64,000 nucleotides of DNA from NCBI RefSeq assembly GCF_001649575.2, contig NC_051434.1, forward strand, positions 15,562,592 through 15,626,591, in the 5' to 3' direction. Made by a program: the position numbers and the translations under genes. A model generated the notes under the pieces. That model was not told where the DNA came from. It was given only the letters and a program-made list of their open reading frames with translations, and did no database searches. This document shows positions 60,441 through 64,000 of this stretch, piece by piece (the first letter of the stretch is position 1; every line of letters begins with the position of its first letter). Origin of the DNA: Kryptolebias marmoratus (taxonomy: Eukaryota > Chordata > Actinopteri > Cyprinodontiformes > Rivulidae).

Positions 60441-61224
60441 ACAACTGAAGCCCATCTCAGAAAGGGTTAATGACAATAGTGTCTGAGCCAATCAGAGCAC
60501 TCACTCACAGCACGCCATCAGGTTTGACTCACACCAAACAACAGTGAAACCACATGCAGCAGAACACTTTCAATTGTTGTGGCTGATTTGCTCAGTAGGA
60601 CATGAAACGCACTATGAAGCCAGAAACCTTTGACTCCCACGTAGTCCAACTATATTTTTCTCAGCTAAATCCAGTTGTTTATTTGACATAAACAACCAGG
60701 TTCAGTCTACAAAACTGTTCTGATCTTAGCCGAAACGCTCATGGGTATTCAAAACTGAGGGTTTTTTTGGGGGGTGGGGGTTCCTTTTTTTTTCAAATTG
60801 AGCATTATTATATTCTTTACATTTTGAAAAGTTGTTCTCTCAGAGAAGAGATTGTATCTTACAGAGCTTTTATGCTATCTTAGTGTCATGCCTTGAAGAA
60901 GTTAGCCCACTTCTGAGGAAATGTTTCACTCAAGTTGTGTAAGACAAAATAAAAAGTTTGATGGCCAAAGGCTGATCTGAAGGCCTCGTCCTCTCTCCAG
61001 GTGCGAAATCAGCATAGAAGAGAGAGACACTGCGTGTTTTTCAAGGACCTGGAAGAAGAAAAAAATGAAGACGGAATGAAGACGGAAATTAAATGAATCA
61101 AAGTAGTGAGTGATTAGAGGTTGCTTTATGAAGATTTCAAGGGCTTGATGGTCTGTGGAGAAAGCATCTACAGGGTTTCACTCACTAATGTCCAGTCTCA
61201 TTGGTAAAGTCCTTACAAAAGTTA
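60441..61224. other. Gene-free stretch, possible retroelement scrap
   Basis: 60890-60960 reads ccttgaagaagttagcccac, ttctgaggaaatgtttcact, which resembles a LINE tail motif from memory. A G-run lies near 60770. No gene. Confidence 0.35.
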
Positions 61225-61318
61225 TCTTTTTTTCTTTCTTTCTTTCTTTTTTTCTATCTTTTTTTCTTTCTTTCTTTCTTTTTTTCTATCTTTTTTTCTT
61301 TCTTTCTTTTCTTCTCTT
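61225..61318. repeat. (TTTC)n microsatellite, imperfect
   Basis: TTTC units with T-rich breaks and two tttctatctt interruptions of the same form, suggesting a higher-order duplication of about 39 bp within the array. Confidence 0.95.
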
Positions 61319-61839
61319 TAGTGTAAACAATGACCTTCTGAGTGAAATGTAGCAATAGAACGTTGTCCAGTACCTGATTGACTGATGGATTCTAATGACG
61401 ATCAACATCTGTTTTTTTTTTTTTTTCTTGACATTACATCCTTGTACTAATAAGGGATGTAGTTTTGGTTCTAATTTAAATGTCAGTCAGTTAAGTTTAA
61501 ATCAGTTTGGTTTTGATGTGGAAAGAGAAACTATGCTCAAACCCTTGCAGATAAACCTGCAGCCAAGAGAAGATGTAACGTGCATGAATGCAACACAGAG
61601 TCTACTTAAATGTAAATTTATTAATTGTTTTGTTTGTTTATTTCAAAGTTCAATGTTGTGTTTAGTTTTTCTTTAGGGGGTTGTTTTTAGATGATTTGAT
61701 GGAGTATAGCAGAATGTATTTCTAAGAAATAAATGTAGCATGCAAGGCATGAGAAATGGATGCTACGAAAGTTGAGGGAAAAGTAATAAGTTGACAGAAT
61801 GCATTTGAAAACCAACATTTTATTAGTGCTGCATGGTCT
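61319..61839. other. Gene-free stretch
   Basis: A T-run at 61412-61427. Nothing recognised. Confidence 0.4.
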
Positions 61840-62170
61840 ACTTTGTGTGTGCCATTAGGGAACGTGACTGCCGCATTTAGTGTACTATTTACATATACAA
61901 ATGCAAAAAGAGCCATCAGAGAAGCTTCAAACCCCTGAGGGACACTAGGCACCTTTTAAGTGGATCACTCTGCATTGTCACAACGTTTTTCACAAAGCTC
62001 AGTGGGACGAGGCTGTGTGCTCCTTTCATCACCATCAAACATAAATGAGCTCTGTCAGGCTCGCAGATGCACACGGGTGGCTCTGCAACTTTCTCTGCAC
62101 ACGATCATGTGCCTCCTTAATAAGGGGTACGCATGACACAGTGAGAAATTGTTTAACATCCACCTTCGTA
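61840..62170. promoter_or_regulatory. Candidate conserved regulatory element
   Basis: A complex block, richer in GC than the flanks: gaacgtgactgccgcattta, caccttttaagtggatcact, cttaataaggggtacgcatg. It may be continuous with 62230-62480 (gctgtaattgcaaccagtca, gggacattataataatgagg). No repeat or coding signal. Confidence 0.22.
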
Positions 62171-62229
62171 TAGATGGTACTCAGATGTTGTTACCTAGCC
62201 CTTCCTGCTGTTTGTTTGCAGTTCAGATC

Positions 62230-62480
62230 ACAGTATGGTGGGGGCCAGTCAAGGGCAGAGTTGGACACCAACTCAGCAGGTCGGCTGCTGTAATTGCAAC
62301 CAGTCACTGGTTAAACACTCCCTGAGTTTCCCTGTCACGCAGCGTGGGGACATTATAATAATGAGGGCGAAAGGCAGAGAACAGGGAGATGATGGAATCA
62401 GAGGGGGAAAAAAGTGAAGGAGGTCAAAGTGAGGTGGAGGAGGAGGAAGGAGGAGGTTAATCACAGAGCTTTATGTGTTG
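62230..62480. promoter_or_regulatory. Candidate conserved regulatory element, second part
   Basis: Complex sequence with taattgcaacc, ggttaaacac, ataataatgagg, and a purine-rich end (ggaggaggaggaaggaggagg). It is separated from the previous block by about 60 bp. Confidence 0.2.
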
Positions 62481-62847
62481 TGTCAGAGAGAAAACCAAGG
62501 CAAAGATACAGTCAAAAAGATGAGGGTTTATGAACACAAAGGCCATTAGTTTACATGTCCTGAAGAGTAATTTCTTTTCTCTTCAAAGCATCAGCTAAAT
62601 GTGCATAACGAAGAAGTAAAAAAGCTTTTCCTGGTAAAAGATCAGGGCTGATAAAAGCTATGACAGTCTGACTTAAAACACTGAAAGTAATTATAAGAGG
62701 AGCTCTAATCCTTTTACTTTCAACCACTTTCTGCTCTCCAGTCATCAAGAGTTCCTGGGGTTAGCAAAAGTGTTTGATTGACTGCGTTTCTCTGCAGCAG
62801 ATTTTACAATAAACAACTTCTTTGTGTTCTAATATGCAACCTTATTA
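62481..62847. other. Gene-free stretch
   Basis: Nothing recognised. Confidence 0.35.
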
Positions 62848-63215
62848 TCACTCGCTGCTGAAAGGCGAAGGCAGACGATAACGTTTCTGCCCATGTGTCT
62901 GTGTGTCTTTCTGTTCTCGTGAGATATTTCTGTAACACATTTTAATGAAACTTGCAGAAAGTAACCAATGGATGCACATCTACAACTGATTAACTTTTAC
63001 AGTCAACTAGAGTCAAGATGGCACAGCCAACTGACCATAAAAACACAAAAATGGTTATAACAGAAAATAACCAAAACATTGGTTTGGTAGGAGCTCAGAC
63101 TGAGCCCCAACACATTCTGAATGCTCACAGATTACACAAGATCTTTGTTTAAATTTGTTTCAGTAACTACTTGCACTTATCTCTGTTAGGAAAATATCTC
63201 ATTGAACCTTTTTTT
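62848..63215 (+). repeat. Repeat family A relic 12
   Basis: The head tcactcgctgctgaaaggcg, then gataacgtttctgcccatgt, gagatatttctgtaacacat, tttaatgaaacttgcagaaa, gtaaccaatggatgcacatc, tacaactgattaactttt, agtcaagatggcacagcc and attacacaagatctttg. It is one full unit with the best-kept head, plus the start of the next unit (ggaaaatatctcattgaacc). Confidence 0.85.
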
Positions 63216-64000
63216 GATTGTTAGATTCTCTTTATTGTAAAACCAGGATAGTAAATTCCATCGCACAGTTTTCCTTACTCTAAGTTTTATAGTACACATG
63301 ACTTTGAGCCATTATGGCATTTTTTCAGTTTGTTTTGTCATTGCTTTTCATGCTTGATGTGACGCTTAGTAGATGAAGACCCAAGGATGCAGATTTTTAA
63401 GAGGACTCGAGTAAAAGAGGATTTAATGATAATCAAAACAAAAAAGGCTGACGTAGCAGCAGGAAAATTTACAAAATTGAAAACTAAGAAAATCAAAAGC
63501 TGGCAATGCAGCAAAACAATGCATAACCAAAAAACCCATAATGAGCCCAAAGATAACTAGCAGAAGAAAAAAAAACCACATGGGACGCAAATGAAGATGA
63601 GGTGAAAGCCAGGGCTTTAAATGTGGCTGGAATGATGAGGTAAGTGGCTGCAGCTGAGACTAATCAGAATAAGGAACAGGTGTGAGATAAAGGGCAGGCC
63701 TGAGGAGGAGAACTAACTGAAGGAAAAGTACAGGTGGTGCAGGAAAACACTGGGGAAGGCCCTCAATACAGAGCCATATAAAAGGAATGAGCTCAAAAAC
63801 AGAAAACAAACAAATAAGCAAAAAAAAACAAAGCCAAAATTACAGATTCTGACGATTGATGGTTAAAAATTCACATCAGCTAATAGTTATTAATGTCACC
63901 TTAAACTTAAATTTTTAGTGGTAAATTCTTTACTAATTTAAATTTCAGAGATGCTCACACAGACACACACACGCAAGAAAAACGAACAACATCAAGAAAA
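63216..64000. other. Gene-free stretch, repeat-like from 63350
   Basis: 63355-63840 (gtgacgcttagtagatgaag, acccaaggatgcagattttt, gaggatttaatgataatcaa, ggaacaggtgtgagataaag) has the wording of a dispersed fish retroelement end, from memory. The class is uncertain. The window ends in an (AC)n-like run. Confidence 0.3.

Overview
The window looks like part of a teleost fish chromosome. It is AT-rich and intron-rich, full of (TG)n, (TATC)n, (TATG)n, (TTTC)n and (AT)n microsatellites, and littered with short degenerate transposon relics of kinds I know from fish: a tRNA-headed SINE-like repeat, hAT, piggyBac and Tc1/mariner relics, and 3' ends of LINEs. One repeat family with internal tandem units resembles repeats I associate with killifish and livebearers. 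That last placement is from memory and tentative.

Positions 1-6674 hold the 3' part of one spliced gene on the + strand. Six exons can be followed in one continuous frame (12-125, 976-1092, 1782-1950, 2057-2963, 5080-5220, 6619-6674), giving about 500 residues and a TAG stop. The first three exons are diverged copies of one another: same phase, similar length, same splice contexts, and a shared motif near (H/N)(T/S)DFxLPxPHxxG. They were therefore produced by tandem exon duplication. The 907-nt fourth exon is acidic and Ser-rich and carries three DFP-type short motifs. I do not recognise the protein. Just after its stop, a short ORF (6695-6753) begins with a strongly hydrophobic segment and ends at a good splice donor.

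From about 6.8 kb to 64 kb I see no convincing gene on either strand, so this is a gene desert or a very large intron. Its contents fall into three groups. First, repeats: at least twelve relics of one ~240-300 bp tandem-unit family in both orientations, plus MITEs, two Tc1-like lineages, LINE fragments and microsatellites. Second, one 134-bp assembly gap (20515-20648) between a LINE-like coding fragment and an (AT)n run. Third, stretches of complex sequence with no repeat features and homeodomain, POU or E-box-like sites, which could be conserved regulatory elements (for example 33195-33560, 45640-46060, 52540-52880, 56560-56800, 60240-60440, 61840-62170, 62230-62480). Whether they are conserved cannot be judged from one sequence.

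No rRNA, tRNA gene, CRISPR array or intact transposon was found. The most notable items are the tandem exon array, the piggyBac-like 91-bp MITE, the hAT MITE with a near-intact 8-bp target duplication, a 30-bp near-perfect hairpin whose mismatches are all G-U wobbles on the + strand, and a POU-dimer site of the MORE+1 form.
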